DNA of 64,000 bases from Halopiger aswanensis (GCF_003610195.1 NZ_RAPO01000004.1:517760-581759), one strand, 5' to 3'; shown: positions 16,569-26,751, counted from the first letter of the stretch. Numbers and translations: made by a program. The notes: generated by a model from the sequence alone, not told the origin.

Positions 16569-18074
16569 ATGTTTGCCGACTCGTTCCGCACGTACCTCCA
16601 CTTCCTCGAGGACGAAAACGACTGCATCAGGATCTCGGAGCCGACATCGTGGGATCTCGAGGCGAGTGCGGTCACGACCCTCGCCAACCGAACCGATGGC
16701 GAGGTACCGATCTTCGAGTCGATCAAGGAGGACACGATCGGCGCGGCGCTCGTCGGCGACCCGTACCGTGGTCCGCAGTACCGACCATGGGACCACCTCG
16801 CACGTTCGTTCGGGTTGCCGGCCGGGCTTTCCGGGACGGCGTACTACGAGAGGGTCGTGGAGCGGCTTCGGTCGCCTCGAGAGCCGCGGGTCGTCGATCG
16901 GGGTACAGCCCCGTGCAAGGAGGTCGTCCACACCGGGACGGACGTCGACCTCCTGTCGATTCCCTGGCCGTACATCCACCAGGGCGACGGGGGACGGTAC
17001 TCGAACCTCCACACCGTCGTTGCGCCGGATCCGGAGACACGGTGGGGACACTGGTCGAGCCACCGGATGATGATCCACGACGACGCCCTCGCCAGTTTGC
17101 TGTTCTTGGCGGGCGAACAGGCGCCGAACCGTTACTACTACGAGTACGAACCGGGCGACGAGCCGATGCCCGTAGCCGTTGTTCTCGGCGCTGAACCGGC
17201 CGTTCAGTGCAGCACGGAGATGTGGATTCCGACAGGTCGGAGCGAGGCCGCCTTCGCAGGCGGTCTGAAAGACAGCCCCGTTAACCTAGTCCCCTGTGAG
17301 ACGAGCGATCTGTTCGTCCCGGCGACGGCGGAACTGGTCGTCGAGGGACGGGTGCTTCCGAACGAGCGACTCGACGAGGGGCCGTTCGGCGACTACTTCG
17401 GGTACATGAACGGTCCACGGCGGTCCATGCCCGTACTCGCGGTCGACGCGATTACCCACCGGTCCGAGCCGCGGGTACCGTTCTGTGTCGAGGGAACCGG
17501 CGTCGGCTACGGGCAGAACTCGAGCAGCACGCTTCAGACGGCTGCGGCCGGCCCCGACGCGACCCTCGGGTTACGGGCGGCCGGCTTCGACGTCGAGCTG
17601 GCCGTCCCGTGGCGGTTTACCTCCCGGACCGTCTGGATCATCGCGACGGACCGCCCGTATCCGGGTTACCTCCACGAACTAGCGAACTTCATCTTCACCA
17701 CTTGGGGGATGCTCCACATCGATTTCTTCGTGTTCGTCGACCCCGACGTCGACCCGCTCGACCCGCGGGCCGTACTGACCGCGATCGCGCTCGAGGCCGA
17801 CCCGGACGCGGACTTCCACCAGTTCGGCGTCGAACGGATGCCGAAGGTACCGCTCAACATCTACCAGACCCCCGACGAGAAGGGCAGTGCTGACGTCGGT
17901 ACCTCGAAAGCAAAGACCGCGAAAGCGTACATCGACGCGACCGCCGATCGGCCGGCCGCGGACGGATCCGAGGACGAACGGCTGCGAACGCGAGCACAGG
18001 AACTCCTCGTCGACGCGGGGCTCTCGCCGGAGCCGTTCGATCTCCTCGGAGAAGGAGGTGGTGAGTCCGGATGA
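16569..18074 (+). CDS. UbiD-family (prenylated-FMN) decarboxylase
   Basis: A 501-residue UbiD-family protein, close to the usual 450-520 residues. The hallmark catalytic segment DEGPFGDYFGYM lies near residues 268-279, preceded by AELVVEGRVLP. This is the Glu...Glu/Asp pair that acts with a conserved Arg in prFMN-dependent reversible decarboxylation. SSHRMMIHDD near residue 165 matches the prFMN/Mn/K-binding segment with its Arg. It should decarboxylate (or carboxylate) an aromatic or alpha,beta-unsaturated acid. No UbiX prenyltransferase is in the window, so cofactor supply must come from elsewhere. It overlaps the next UbiD-like gene by 4 bp (ATGA), which argues for a complex. Confidence 0.86.
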   Translation: MFADSFRTYLHFLEDENDCIRISEPTSWDLEASAVTTLANRTDGEVPIFESIKEDTIGAALVGDPYRGPQYRPWDHLARSFGLPAGLSGTAYYERVVERLRSPREPRVVDRGTAPCKEVVHTGTDVDLLSIPWPYIHQGDGGRYSNLHTVVAPDPETRWGHWSSHRMMIHDDALASLLFLAGEQAPNRYYYEYEPGDEPMPVAVVLGAEPAVQCSTEMWIPTGRSEAAFAGGLKDSPVNLVPCETSDLFVPATAELVVEGRVLPNERLDEGPFGDYFGYMNGPRRSMPVLAVDAITHRSEPRVPFCVEGTGVGYGQNSSSTLQTAAAGPDATLGLRAAGFDVELAVPWRFTSRTVWIIATDRPYPGYLHELANFIFTTWGMLHIDFFVFVDPDVDPLDPRAVLTAIALEADPDADFHQFGVERMPKVPLNIYQTPDEKGSADVGTSKAKTAKAYIDATADRPAADGSEDERLRTRAQELLVDAGLSPEPFDLLGEGGGESG

Positions 18075-19471
18075 TCTCGTTCGCGCAATACCTCCAAGGG
18101 CTGGCGGGTAACGGGGATCTGGTGACCCTCGAGGAGCCCATCGACGTTCCCTTGGACGTGGTCGCGGCCGAGGCGCTCCGCGCGAGCGGACCGGCGCTCC
18201 GGTACGACCGAACCGACGGCGTCGACCTCGCCAGCGGGACGTTGGCCGGTCCGGACCAGATGCAGCGTCGGAAGTCGCGGCCGTGGTCGCGGCTGGCGCT
18301 GGGCCTCGGACTGGATCCGGAGGCGTCGTTCGTCTCCGTACTCGAGACGATTACGAGTCTCGGTCCATCCGCCGGCGAAGCAGAGCCGACGTACGCCAGG
18401 CAGGCGGCGTCGCGCACCGTCGATAGTGTACAGAAGTTGCACCTGCCGCAAGGCACCGACGATGTCTGGCCTTCGCTGACGCTAGGTGTCGCCTCGGTAT
18501 CGACGGACGAGGGGTCACACTGGGCTCCGATTCACGGCTCCGTCATCGGCGACGACAAACTTCGCGTACGCACGCCGGCCGCGCTGTCGTCGTTGCTAGC
18601 CGACGACGGGACGCTCTCCATCGCGCTCGGCGTGCCGGCGGCGGCCGTGGCGGCCGCCTACCTGCTCGCTGTGACGGAAGGTATCGAGGTACCGGTACAG
18701 GACTGCGGCGTCGCGGACGATGTTCCGCTGGTCCCGACGAACGGCGGCCTCGTCCCGAGCGCGACGGAACTAATCGTCGAGACGACGGTCGCGGACCGAC
18801 ACCCCGACTTCCAGTCCGACCGGCGTGAGGCGTGGGAACACGGCGTCTCGAGTACGCCGCTTTCCCTCTCCGTCGAGCGAGTGATCGCGACCGACGATCC
18901 GGTGATCCCATTCTCGCCCGTCGGACGGCCGCTCGCGGACGACCTACAGCTCACTGGGCTGGCGACGGCGGCGACGCTATACCGACGCGTCAACGACTAC
19001 TGGGGAATCTCGCCCGTCGAGTGGGTTCTGTTGCCGGCAGAGGCCGAACTCGGCATCTGTTTTGTCGCTACGGACGTCCTTTACGCCGGCTTCGAGTGGC
19101 AGCTCGCTAACCTCCTCTTCGCCTTCTCGTCGCTTTTCGACACCGTCGTCATCGTTGACGAAGATGTCTCGCCGCGGGAACTCGGGCGCGTCCTCGGCGA
19201 TATCTGGGTGAAAGCACATCCCTCTCGAGATTGGATATTCAGCGAATCGTCCGCACCGGCGGCGAAACGTCCCCGGTATCGCAAGGACGGGACGACCGGC
19301 GCTCGGCTGTACGTGAACGCGGCTTGGGATCCTCGCTGGGAGGATTCGTACATCGCCCCGCGGGTCTCGTTCGAGCAGTCGTTTCCGACGTCCGTTCGCG
19401 ACGCCGCTCGGGAAGTGTGGAACGACCGTCACGACGCAGCGTCCGTCGACCGCGACCGGAGCGGATTTTGA
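18071..19471 (+). CDS. UbiD-like protein lacking the catalytic EGPFG motif
   Basis: A 466-residue paralogue of the preceding UbiD. Shared features are the N-terminal FAQYLQGLAGNGDLVTLEEP, the VPSATELIVETTV strand that precedes the active site in true UbiDs, and the C-terminal dimer-like DTVVIVDEDVSPRELG block. Where the catalytic EGPFGD should follow, the sequence instead reads DRHPDFQSDRREAWEH. The HRMMI-type segment is likewise replaced. It is therefore probably non-catalytic, a structural or regulatory partner for the first UbiD. Frame, length and composition are intact, so it is not a pseudogene. A pseudo-enzyme role is inference. Confidence 0.78.
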   Translation: MISFAQYLQGLAGNGDLVTLEEPIDVPLDVVAAEALRASGPALRYDRTDGVDLASGTLAGPDQMQRRKSRPWSRLALGLGLDPEASFVSVLETITSLGPSAGEAEPTYARQAASRTVDSVQKLHLPQGTDDVWPSLTLGVASVSTDEGSHWAPIHGSVIGDDKLRVRTPAALSSLLADDGTLSIALGVPAAAVAAAYLLAVTEGIEVPVQDCGVADDVPLVPTNGGLVPSATELIVETTVADRHPDFQSDRREAWEHGVSSTPLSLSVERVIATDDPVIPFSPVGRPLADDLQLTGLATAATLYRRVNDYWGISPVEWVLLPAEAELGICFVATDVLYAGFEWQLANLLFAFSSLFDTVVIVDEDVSPRELGRVLGDIWVKAHPSRDWIFSESSAPAAKRPRYRKDGTTGARLYVNAAWDPRWEDSYIAPRVSFEQSFPTSVRDAAREVWNDRHDAASVDRDRSGF

Positions 19472-19596
19472 ACACGTTCGGTATCTTACTAGATGTAAAC
19501 ACTACCGTTTACGCAATACGACGTAGGGACAACCCACCTACCGTTCCTAGTTGTATATATTATCAGTGTGTTTTTAGCGAGTAATTTTCCAGTTCG

Positions 19597-19604
19597 TTTA
19601 TATA
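19597..19604 (+). promoter_or_regulatory. TATA box of the acyl-CoA ligase operon
   Basis: TTTATATA is centred 28 nt before the ATG at 19629 in an AT-rich 157-bp spacer. This is the geometry of a leaderless haloarchaeal promoter. It suggests that the ligase/dehydrogenase/carboxylase genes start a transcript separate from the UbiD genes. Confidence 0.6.
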
Positions 19605-19628
19605 TGGGAACGAAATCCGAGGCCGTGT

Positions 19629-21311
19629 ATGGTATCCAGCCACAACCTGTCCGACTACGAGACTGAACGGGAGGAGTTCTCGTGGGACGACATTTACGCA
19701 GAAGCCGACTGGGACGCACCGGGGGAACTAAACATCGCACACGAAGTCGCCGACCGACACGCTACCGACCGCGAGAAGGTCGCGCTTTACCAGGTCGATA
19801 CCGACGGGGAACTCACGAAACTGACCTTCTGGGAACTGGCCGATCGCTCGAGTCAGTTCGCGAACGTGCTCGAAGAACTGGGTGTCGAGCAGGGCGATCG
19901 GGTATTCTCGTATATGCCGCGGATCCCAGAACACTACGTCGCCTTGGTCGGGACGCTCAAGCGGGGCGCCGTTTGGGGAAGCGTCAATGAGCGGTTCGGC
20001 CCGGACGGGATCTCCTACCGCCTTGACGACTGCGACGCGAAAGTCGTCGTCACTACGACCGACAACCGCGACACCGTCGAAGACGCACTCGAGGACGCGC
20101 CGTCGGTCGAGCACGTCATCACCGTCGACCGCGGTGGCGGGGCGCCCACCGATGACGTCTCGTTCAACGTGGCGCTCGACGGCGCGAGTACGGCGTACGA
20201 CGCCGCCGAGACTGATGGCGAGGACGACGCACTGTTGTACTACACGTCGGGGACGACCGGACTGGCGAAAGGCGTCCTGCACAAGCACCGCTGGGTGGCC
20301 GGCGTGGCGGCGACCCAGAAGTACGCCGTCGACCTCCAGCCGGGCGACCTCTACTGGAGCACTGGCGACCTGGGATGGTTGACGGGCGCGATCAACACGC
20401 TCGGCGCCTGGTTCTGGGGGGCCTCGCTGTTCACCTACGAGGACGAGTTCGACCCGGAGGAGTGGGCCGACTTACTCGACGAGTACCCCATCAACGTCCT
20501 GTTCTCGGTCCCGACGGCCTACCGAATGCTCCGGGAAAAAGAGGACGTACTGGAGGGCGTCGACCTCGACCTGCGACACGCGCTGTCTATCGGCGAGCCG
20601 CTCAGCGCCGGCGTCGTCGAGTGGGGCGAGGACGTGCTCGGCGTCACCATCCTCGACACGTACGGCCAGACGGAGACGGGCAACATGATCATCAACAACT
20701 ACCCGACCATGGAGGTCCGGCCCGGCTCGATGGGCAAGCCACTCCCCGGAATCGAGGCCGACATCATCGACTCCGAAACGGGCGAAGTACTCGAACCCGG
20801 CGAAACCGGCGAAATCGCCCAGCGCGGGGACTACCCCTGCTTCTTCGCCGAGTACTGGAACAAGCCCGAGAAGACCGCGTCATGTTTCGTCGACGGTCCT
20901 GACGGCGAGTGGTACCTCTCCGGTGACCTCGCGCACAAAGACGAGGACGGCTACTTCTGGTTCGAGGGACGGGCGGACGACGTCATCCTCTCCTCTGGCT
21001 ACCGGATCGGCCCGTTCGAGGTCGAGAGTTCGCTGGGCGAGCACGAGGCGGTCGCCGAGGCCGCCGTCGTGCCCAAGCCGCACTCGGAACGGGGCAACAT
21101 CGTGAAAGCCTACATCGTCCCCAGCGAGGGCACAACGCCGTCCGAGGAGCTCAAGGAGGACATCAGGAACCACGTTCGCGACGAATTGTCGGCCCACGAG
21201 TACCCCCGCGAAATCGAGTTTCGCGACGAGCTGCCGAAGACGGTTACCGGAAAGATCCGACGGACGGAGCTCCAGGACGAGGCGGAAGCGGAGACCGAGG
21301 CGTCGCCGTAA
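19629..21311 (+). CDS. AMP-forming acyl-CoA ligase
   Basis: A 560-residue ANL-family ligase. The ATP-binding YTSGTTGLAKGVLHKH lies near residue 207. TYGQTETGN (A5) is near 350. The hinge and C-terminal YLSGDLAHKDEDGYFWFEGR and LPKTVTGKIRR, with the catalytic Lys, complete the fold. It activates a carboxylic acid to acyl-CoA. It leads an operon-like run whose downstream genes are an acyl-CoA dehydrogenase, a biotin-dependent carboxylase and a hydratase. Its acid is therefore probably the entry substrate of that pathway, with a branched short-chain acid such as isovalerate a reasonable guess (inference). Confidence 0.87.
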   Translation: MVSSHNLSDYETEREEFSWDDIYAEADWDAPGELNIAHEVADRHATDREKVALYQVDTDGELTKLTFWELADRSSQFANVLEELGVEQGDRVFSYMPRIPEHYVALVGTLKRGAVWGSVNERFGPDGISYRLDDCDAKVVVTTTDNRDTVEDALEDAPSVEHVITVDRGGGAPTDDVSFNVALDGASTAYDAAETDGEDDALLYYTSGTTGLAKGVLHKHRWVAGVAATQKYAVDLQPGDLYWSTGDLGWLTGAINTLGAWFWGASLFTYEDEFDPEEWADLLDEYPINVLFSVPTAYRMLREKEDVLEGVDLDLRHALSIGEPLSAGVVEWGEDVLGVTILDTYGQTETGNMIINNYPTMEVRPGSMGKPLPGIEADIIDSETGEVLEPGETGEIAQRGDYPCFFAEYWNKPEKTASCFVDGPDGEWYLSGDLAHKDEDGYFWFEGRADDVILSSGYRIGPFEVESSLGEHEAVAEAAVVPKPHSERGNIVKAYIVPSEGTTPSEELKEDIRNHVRDELSAHEYPREIEFRDELPKTVTGKIRRTELQDEAEAETEASP

Positions 21312-21365
21312 ACGACCGTCTTTCGAAATAAACGATCTGCAAATACCTGTTCGACACACTACACG

Positions 21366-22532
21366 ATGAATTTCGAGTCTACGGACGAACGCGCGATGAT
21401 CCGGTCGACCGCGGAATCGGTCGCGGCCGAGTACGGACCGGAGTACTGGCGAGAAAAAGAGGAGAACGGCGAGTTCGCCCAAGAGTTCTGGGACGAACTG
21501 GCGGAGGCCGGTTTCCACGGGCTGCTGGTCCCGGAGGAGTACGCTGGCGCTGGCATGGGGATGCAAGAGATGGGGTTGGTGATGGAGACGCTCTGTGCCG
21601 AGGGCTGTGGCATGGCCGGCACCTGGTATCTGGTGCTCACCGCAGGTATGGCCGCCGTCGGCATCCGTGAGAACGGCACCGAGGCCCAGAAGGAGACCTA
21701 CCTCCCCGACATCGCGAACGGCGAGCGGAATTTCTCCATCGGAATCACCGAACCGGAGGCGGGGACGAACACGCTGAACGTTGCGACGCGCGCCGAGAAA
21801 GAGGGTGACGAGTACGTCCTCAACGGACAGAAGGCGTGGATCACGTTCGCCGATCGGGCGGACAACATGATCATCGTCACGCGGACGACCCCTCTAGAGG
21901 AGGTCGACCGCGGCACCGACGGCATCAGCCTGTTCATCGTCGACATGGACGACCCTGGCATCGACGTCGCGCCGATCCCCAAACACGGCATCAACTACTC
22001 GAAGTCCTGTGAGGTTTTCCTCGAGGACGTTCGAGTCCCCGAAGAGAACCTGCTGGGCGAGGAAGACGAGGGCTGGTGGGTGCTCGTCGATATGTTGAAT
22101 CCCGAGCGTATCGGCTTCGCCGCGGCCGGGACGGGGATCGGAAAACTGGCCGCTGACACCGCTGTCGAGTACGCCAACGATCGTGAAGTGTTCGGTGCCC
22201 CGATCGGGAGCCATCAGGCCGTCTCGTTCCCCATTACGCAGGCCTACGCGCGGATGGAGACGGCCGCGTTGATGCGCGAGAAGGCCGCGTGGCTCTACGA
22301 TCACGACGAGGACTGCGGCTACGAGACCAACATCGCGAAGGCGACGGCCGTCAGCGCCGGTATCGAGGCGGTCAAGCAGTCGATGCAGGCCTTCGGCGGC
22401 TGGGGCTACGCCACGGAGTACGACGTCGAGCGCTGGTGGCGCGAGATCAACCTCACTCGACTGGCGCCGGTCTCCCAACAGATGGCGTATAATCACATCA
22501 GCCAGCAGCTCGGTTTCCCGAAGTCCTACTGA
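21366..22532 (+). CDS. Acyl-CoA dehydrogenase
   Basis: A 388-residue FAD-dependent acyl-CoA dehydrogenase of normal length. The N-terminal helical domain is followed by the FAD/substrate-binding blocks [13 protein letters not shown] and [11 protein letters not shown]. The C-terminal helical domain has [20 protein letters not shown]. The YEGT(S/H) motif carrying the catalytic Glu in many family members is absent at the expected C-terminal place. The base may instead sit on the other helix, as in isovaleryl-CoA dehydrogenase; I could not confirm this by eye. It lies 54 bp behind the ligase and 2 bp ahead of the carboxylase gene. Electrons would pass to ETF. Confidence 0.86.
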   Translation: MNFESTDERAMIRSTAESVAAEYGPEYWREKEENGEFAQEFWDELAEAGFHGLLVPEEYAGAGMGMQEMGLVMETLCAEGCGMAGTWYLVLTAGMAAVGIRENGTEAQKETYLPDIANGERNFSIGITEPEAGTNTLNVATRAEKEGDEYVLNGQKAWITFADRADNMIIVTRTTPLEEVDRGTDGISLFIVDMDDPGIDVAPIPKHGINYSKSCEVFLEDVRVPEENLLGEEDEGWWVLVDMLNPERIGFAAAGTGIGKLAADTAVEYANDREVFGAPIGSHQAVSFPITQAYARMETAALMREKAAWLYDHDEDCGYETNIAKATAVSAGIEAVKQSMQAFGGWGYATEYDVERWWREINLTRLAPVSQQMAYNHISQQLGFPKSY

Positions 22533-22534
22533 CC

Positions 22535-24319
22535 ATGTTCGAGAAAGTGCTCGTCGCAAACCGCGGCGAAATCGCAGTCCGCGTGATGGCAGCGTGTGAG
22601 GAACTGGGCATCGAGACAGTGGCTGTCTACAGCGACGCCGACCGCGACGCCGGCCACGTCGAGTACGCCGACGAGGCGTACAACGTCGGCCCGGCACCGG
22701 CCAGCGAGTCGTACCTCGACCAGAAGGAGATCCTTGACGTCGCCCAGCGTGCGGACGCCGACGCGATCCACCCCGGCTACGGCTTCCTCGCGGAGAACGC
22801 CGAGTTCGCCGCACGGGTCGAGACCGCCGACGGGATCACCTGGGTCGGTCCGCCCAGCGGCGCCATGGAGACGCTCGGCGAGAAGACGAAGGCCCGATCC
22901 GTCATGCAGGAGGCCGGCGTCTCGGTCGTCCCAGGGACCACCGATCCCGTCGAGGATCCCGCGGAAGTGCGCGAATTGGGCGAGGAGTTCGGTTATCCGA
23001 TCGCCATCAAGGCCGAAGGTGGCGGTGGCGGTCGCGGCATGAAGATCGTCCGGAGCGAGGCCGAAGTCGAGGACGCACTGGCGAGCGCCAAGCGCGAGGG
23101 CGAGGCGTACTTCGACAACGACTCCGTGTACGTCGAGAAATACCTCGGAGCTCCGAAACACATCGAGGTGCAGGTGCTGGCGGACGAGCACGGCAACGTT
23201 CGCCACCTCGGCGAACGTGACTGCTCACTGCAGCGGCGCCACCAGAAGGTCATCGAGGAAGCACCCAGTCCGGCGCTGGATGCCGAGTTGCGTGCAGAGA
23301 TCGGCGAGGCTGCCCGCCGGGGTGTCCGCGAGGCCGGCTACACGAACGCCGGGACCGTGGAATTCCTCGTCGAAGATGGGGAGTTCTACTTTATGGAGGT
23401 TAACACCCGCATCCAGGTCGAACACACCGTCACCGAGGAGGTGACCGGGATCGACATCGTGCGCTGGCAGCTTCGGGTCGCCGCGGGCGAGGAACTGGAC
23501 TTCGCTCAGGACGACGTAGAAATCGGCGGCCACGCCGTCGAGTACCGGATCAACGCCGAGAACCCGGCTGAGGACTTCGCACCGACGCCGGGACCGCTGA
23601 CGACGTACGCTCCCCCGAGCAGTATCGGCGTCCGCCTCGACCATGCGGTCGCGCAGGGCGACGAAATCGGCGGGGACTACGACTCGATGATCGCGAAACT
23701 GATCGTCGCGGGCGAGGACCGCGAACACTGTCTGGATCGGTCGAGACGCGCCCTCGACCACTTCACCGTCGAGGGAGTTCATACCACGATCCCGTTTCAC
23801 CGGTTGATGCTCGAGGACGAGACGTTCATCACCGGCGACCACACCACGAAGTATCTCGATCAGGAACTCGACGACCGGACCCTCGACGCAGCTGTCGACC
23901 GCTGGGGGACCGACGAGGTCGGTGGCGACACACCGTCGGCATCGACCGACGAGATTACCGTCGAGGTCGACGGGAAGCGCTTCGACGTCGTCGTCGAGGA
24001 CGGTCTCCCGCGCGCCCGGCGCAGTGGCGACGCCGGCGAGGGATCCAGCGCCGGAAGTTCCGGCGGTGGGTCGGCCGGGAGCGCCGCGGTGGACGTGTCC
24101 ACATCGGGTACGATCACCGCCGAGATGCAAGGGACCGTCCTGTCAGTGGCGGTTGAGCCCGGCGACGAGGTCGCGGCAGGCGACGTCGTCTGCGTGCTGG
24201 AAGCGATGAAGATGGAAAACGACGTGGTGGCGTCTACCGGGGGGACCGTCGCGTCGGTACCGGTCGCGGAGGGCGACTCCGTGGATATGGGCGACACATT
24301 GGTCGTCCTGGAGGAGTGA
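22535..24319 (+). CDS. Acyl-CoA carboxylase alpha subunit (biotin carboxylase + BCCP)
   Basis: A 594-residue two-domain protein. The biotin carboxylase part (1-450) begins with [16 protein letters not shown] and carries the ATP-grasp Gly-rich loop [12 protein letters not shown] and the [14 protein letters not shown] catalytic block. A Ser/Gly linker precedes the BCCP domain, whose biotinylation motif EAMKMEND is near residue 560. It carboxylates its own biotin with ATP and bicarbonate for transfer by the adjacent carboxyltransferase. The stop overlaps the SD region of that gene, so the two subunits are made together. The context points to a methylcrotonyl-, propionyl- or geranyl-CoA-type carboxylase. 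Confidence 0.9.
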   Translation: MFEKVLVANRGEIAVRVMAACEELGIETVAVYSDADRDAGHVEYADEAYNVGPAPASESYLDQKEILDVAQRADADAIHPGYGFLAENAEFAARVETADGITWVGPPSGAMETLGEKTKARSVMQEAGVSVVPGTTDPVEDPAEVRELGEEFGYPIAIKAEGGGGGRGMKIVRSEAEVEDALASAKREGEAYFDNDSVYVEKYLGAPKHIEVQVLADEHGNVRHLGERDCSLQRRHQKVIEEAPSPALDAELRAEIGEAARRGVREAGYTNAGTVEFLVEDGEFYFMEVNTRIQVEHTVTEEVTGIDIVRWQLRVAAGEELDFAQDDVEIGGHAVEYRINAENPAEDFAPTPGPLTTYAPPSSIGVRLDHAVAQGDEIGGDYDSMIAKLIVAGEDREHCLDRSRRALDHFTVEGVHTTIPFHRLMLEDETFITGDHTTKYLDQELDDRTLDAAVDRWGTDEVGGDTPSASTDEITVEVDGKRFDVVVEDGLPRARRSGDAGEGSSAGSSGGGSAGSAAVDVSTSGTITAEMQGTVLSVAVEPGDEVAAGDVVCVLEAMKMENDVVASTGGTVASVPVAEGDSVDMGDTLVVLEE

Positions 24320-24321
24320 GC

Positions 24322-26040
24322 ATGCGAATCAGAATCTCGGACGATACGACCGAATCGGAAGCAGCGGCGATCGCGGAGGCATTGGCGACACACTTCGAGG
24401 AGGACGTGATCCTCGTCGTCGACAGCGGCGACGAAGTCGGCAGCGCCACCTACGACGGCGACGAGCGCGACGCGACCGCAGAGACAGTTGACGACGATCT
24501 CGGCCCGACCGAACGCGAGGAGACGCTCCTCGAGGAAATCGAGGAGATTCTCGAAGGCGGTCCCGAGAAGTACAAAGCGCAGCTGCCCGAGGAGGGCAAA
24601 CTCTTCGTTCGCGACCGGATCGACCTGTGGTTCGGCGACGACTTCCTGTTCGAGGACGGCAAGTTCGCGGAGTTCGACGCCGACGACCGGCTCCCGGCTG
24701 ACGGGCTCATCACCGGAGCCGCGGAGTTCGAAGGCCGTGACCTGCACTTTATGGCTAACGACTACACGGTCAAACGCGGCAGCATGGCCGCGAAGGGTGT
24801 CGAGAAGTTCCTCCGGATGCAACAGCGGGCCTTGAAGACGGGACGTCCCGTCCTCTACCTGATGGACTCCTCGGGCGGCCGGATCGATCAGCAGACCGGC
24901 TTCTTTGCCAACCGCGAGGGCATCGGGAAGTACTACTACAACCACTCGATGCTCTCGGGCAGGGTTCCGCAGATCTGCGTGTTGTACGGTCCCTGTATCG
25001 CCGGCGCGGCCTACACCCCCGTGTTCGCGGATTTCACGGTCATGGTCCGGGACATGAGTGCGATGGCCATCGCGTCCCCCCGGATGGTCGAGATGGTCAC
25101 CGGCGAAGAGATCAGCCTCGAAGAGCTGGGCGGCCCCGACGTGCACGCCCGACATTCCGGGAGCGCGGACCTCGTCGCCGATGACGAGGAAGAGGCGCGG
25201 GAACTCGTCGCCAAACTAATCGGCTATCTGCCCGACAACGCCGACGAGGACCCGCCACGGACCAGCGGCACGGAACCGAAGTTCTCGCCAGCAGGGATCG
25301 ATGCCATTGTTCCCCAAGAACCGAACAAGGGCTACGACATGTTCGACGTGATCGACCGGGTAGTCGACGCCGGGTCGACGCTCGAACTGCGGCCCGAGTA
25401 CGGCGAGGAGATAATCACGTCGTTCGCCCGGATCGACGGCCGGCCGGTCGGGATCGTCGCCAACCAACCCAACCACCGAGCCGGTGCTATTTTCCCCGAT
25501 GCAGCGGAGAAAGCGGCCCAGTTCATCTGGACCTGCGATGCCTACAACATCCCGCTACTGTATCTCTGTGACACGCCCGGGTTCATGGCCGGTTCCGGCG
25601 TCGAGAAAGAAGGCATCCTCGAGCAGGGCAAGAAGATGATCTACGCCACGTCCTCGGCGACGGTTCCCAAGCAGTCAGTCATCGTCAGGAAGGCCTACGG
25701 TGCGGGGATCTACGCGATGTCCGGTCCGGCCTACGATCCGGAATCGACCATTGGTCTTCCAAGCGGCGAGATCGCAATCATGGGGCCGGAGGCGGCGATC
25801 AACGCCGTCTACGCCAGAAAGCTCTCCGAGATCGAAGACGAGCAAGAGCGCAAGCAAAAAGAGCAGGAACTGCGCGAGGAGTACCGTGAAGACATCGATA
25901 TCCACCGAATGGCCAGCGAGGTCGTCATCGACGAGATCGTCCCGCCGAGCAGTCTCCGAGAGGAGTTGACGAACCGCTTCGCGTTCTACGAGACCGTCGA
26001 GAAAGATCTGCCGGCCAAGAAACACGGAACGATTCTATGA
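24322..26040 (+). CDS. Acyl-CoA carboxylase carboxyltransferase (beta) subunit
   Basis: A carboxyltransferase of 572 residues. The first 60 residues form an extra N-terminal domain (RIRISDDTTESEAAAIAEA). The crotonase-fold N and C halves follow, with YLMDSSGGRIDQQ and YGPCIAGAAYTPVFAD in the first and LYLCDTPGFMAGSGVE in the second. The GPCIAGAAY and DTPGFM oxyanion segments are those of biotin-dependent carboxyltransferases. A GTG two codons upstream is in frame, but the ATG at 24322 with GAGGAG ahead is preferred. It overlaps the MaoC gene by 4 bp. The extra N-terminal domain is unlike standard PccB/MccB and may reflect a distinct substrate class. Confidence 0.88.
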   Translation: MRIRISDDTTESEAAAIAEALATHFEEDVILVVDSGDEVGSATYDGDERDATAETVDDDLGPTEREETLLEEIEEILEGGPEKYKAQLPEEGKLFVRDRIDLWFGDDFLFEDGKFAEFDADDRLPADGLITGAAEFEGRDLHFMANDYTVKRGSMAAKGVEKFLRMQQRALKTGRPVLYLMDSSGGRIDQQTGFFANREGIGKYYYNHSMLSGRVPQICVLYGPCIAGAAYTPVFADFTVMVRDMSAMAIASPRMVEMVTGEEISLEELGGPDVHARHSGSADLVADDEEEARELVAKLIGYLPDNADEDPPRTSGTEPKFSPAGIDAIVPQEPNKGYDMFDVIDRVVDAGSTLELRPEYGEEIITSFARIDGRPVGIVANQPNHRAGAIFPDAAEKAAQFIWTCDAYNIPLLYLCDTPGFMAGSGVEKEGILEQGKKMIYATSSATVPKQSVIVRKAYGAGIYAMSGPAYDPESTIGLPSGEIAIMGPEAAINAVYARKLSEIEDEQERKQKEQELREEYREDIDIHRMASEVVIDEIVPPSSLREELTNRFAFYETVEKDLPAKKHGTIL

Positions 26041-26501
26041 CGGGCAAGCACTACGAGGAGTTCGCGGTCGGCGAGACCATCGACCACGGAAAGCGACGAA
26101 CGATCAGCGAGCGGGACAACCAGCAGTTCTGTGACATGACGATGAACCAGCAACCGTTACACCTCGATGCCGAGTTCGCGGCCGATACCGAGTTCGGCGA
26201 GCGGCTGGTCAACGGACTCTACACGATGAGCCTCGCCGTCGGGCTGACCATTCCGGAGACGACCGACGGCACTATCGTCGCAAACTTGTCCTACGATAAC
26301 GTTGAGCATCCGAATCCGGTATACCACGGCGACACGATCCGCGTCCAGTCGACCGTCACCGACAAACGAGAGACCAGCGACGGCGAACGCGGGGTCGTCA
26401 CGATGCACGTCGAGGTGTTCAAGGTCAACGCGGCGGAGGAACCGCTCGTCTGCGAGTTCGACCGCACCGTACTCTCACTGAAACGCGAACACGCCACGTG
26501 A
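26037..26501 (+). CDS. MaoC-like hot-dog enoyl-CoA hydratase
   Basis: A 154-residue single hot-dog protein with the hydratase-2/MaoC signature: MNQQPLHLDAEFA near residue 38, followed by the VNGLYTMSL helix. It overlaps the carboxyltransferase stop (ATGA) and is thus the last intact gene of the run. In a leucine/isovalerate-type route it would hydrate the carboxylated enoyl-CoA (methylglutaconyl-CoA-like), a step usually done by a crotonase-type enzyme. In haloarchaea similar proteins also act as mesaconyl-CoA hydratases. The substrate is inferred only from neighbours. Confidence 0.82.
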   Translation: MTGKHYEEFAVGETIDHGKRRTISERDNQQFCDMTMNQQPLHLDAEFAADTEFGERLVNGLYTMSLAVGLTIPETTDGTIVANLSYDNVEHPNPVYHGDTIRVQSTVTDKRETSDGERGVVTMHVEVFKVNAAEEPLVCEFDRTVLSLKREHAT

Positions 26502-26589
26502 GGACACCGTTCCATCGCGGACGAACCGCTCTTCGAACGAGTCTACTCGGCCACACCGACGACTCAGCGCGACCGCTGCTGGATGGGTC

Positions 26590-26737
26590 GGTCGAAGGAA
26601 TCGCGGAATTCGCCAAAACCCAATCGGGAACGATCATCCGCCGCACAGTCGAAGCCACCTCCGAGGGCGAGGACCTCGATGACACGAGTAGCATCGAGAA
26701 TCACGCTGTACTCGACGGGATCGAAACCGTCCGGTAG
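26590..26737 (+). pseudogene. Relic of the C terminus of an acyl-CoA synthetase
   Basis: The frame ending at 26737 reads EFAKTQSGTIIRRTVEAT, then EGEDLDDTSSIENHAVLDGI. It aligns residue for residue with the end of the acyl-CoA synthetase at 5026-7041 (EFPKTQSGKIIRRAVEAT, then TGEDFGDLSSIENPEALEEI). Only about 45 codons match. The preceding 80 bp do not look like the ligase, and the catalytic Lys of SGKIIRR is Thr. It is a truncated, inactive copy inserted between the MaoC gene and the CitE-like gene. Confidence 0.8.
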
Positions 26738-26751
26738 GGGTTCCTAGACAG

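Noticed and set aside
23860..25155. A 431-codon minus-strand frame across the carboxylase genes
   Set aside because: Antisense shadow of two overlapping genes with unambiguous biotin carboxylase/BCCP and carboxyltransferase motifs.
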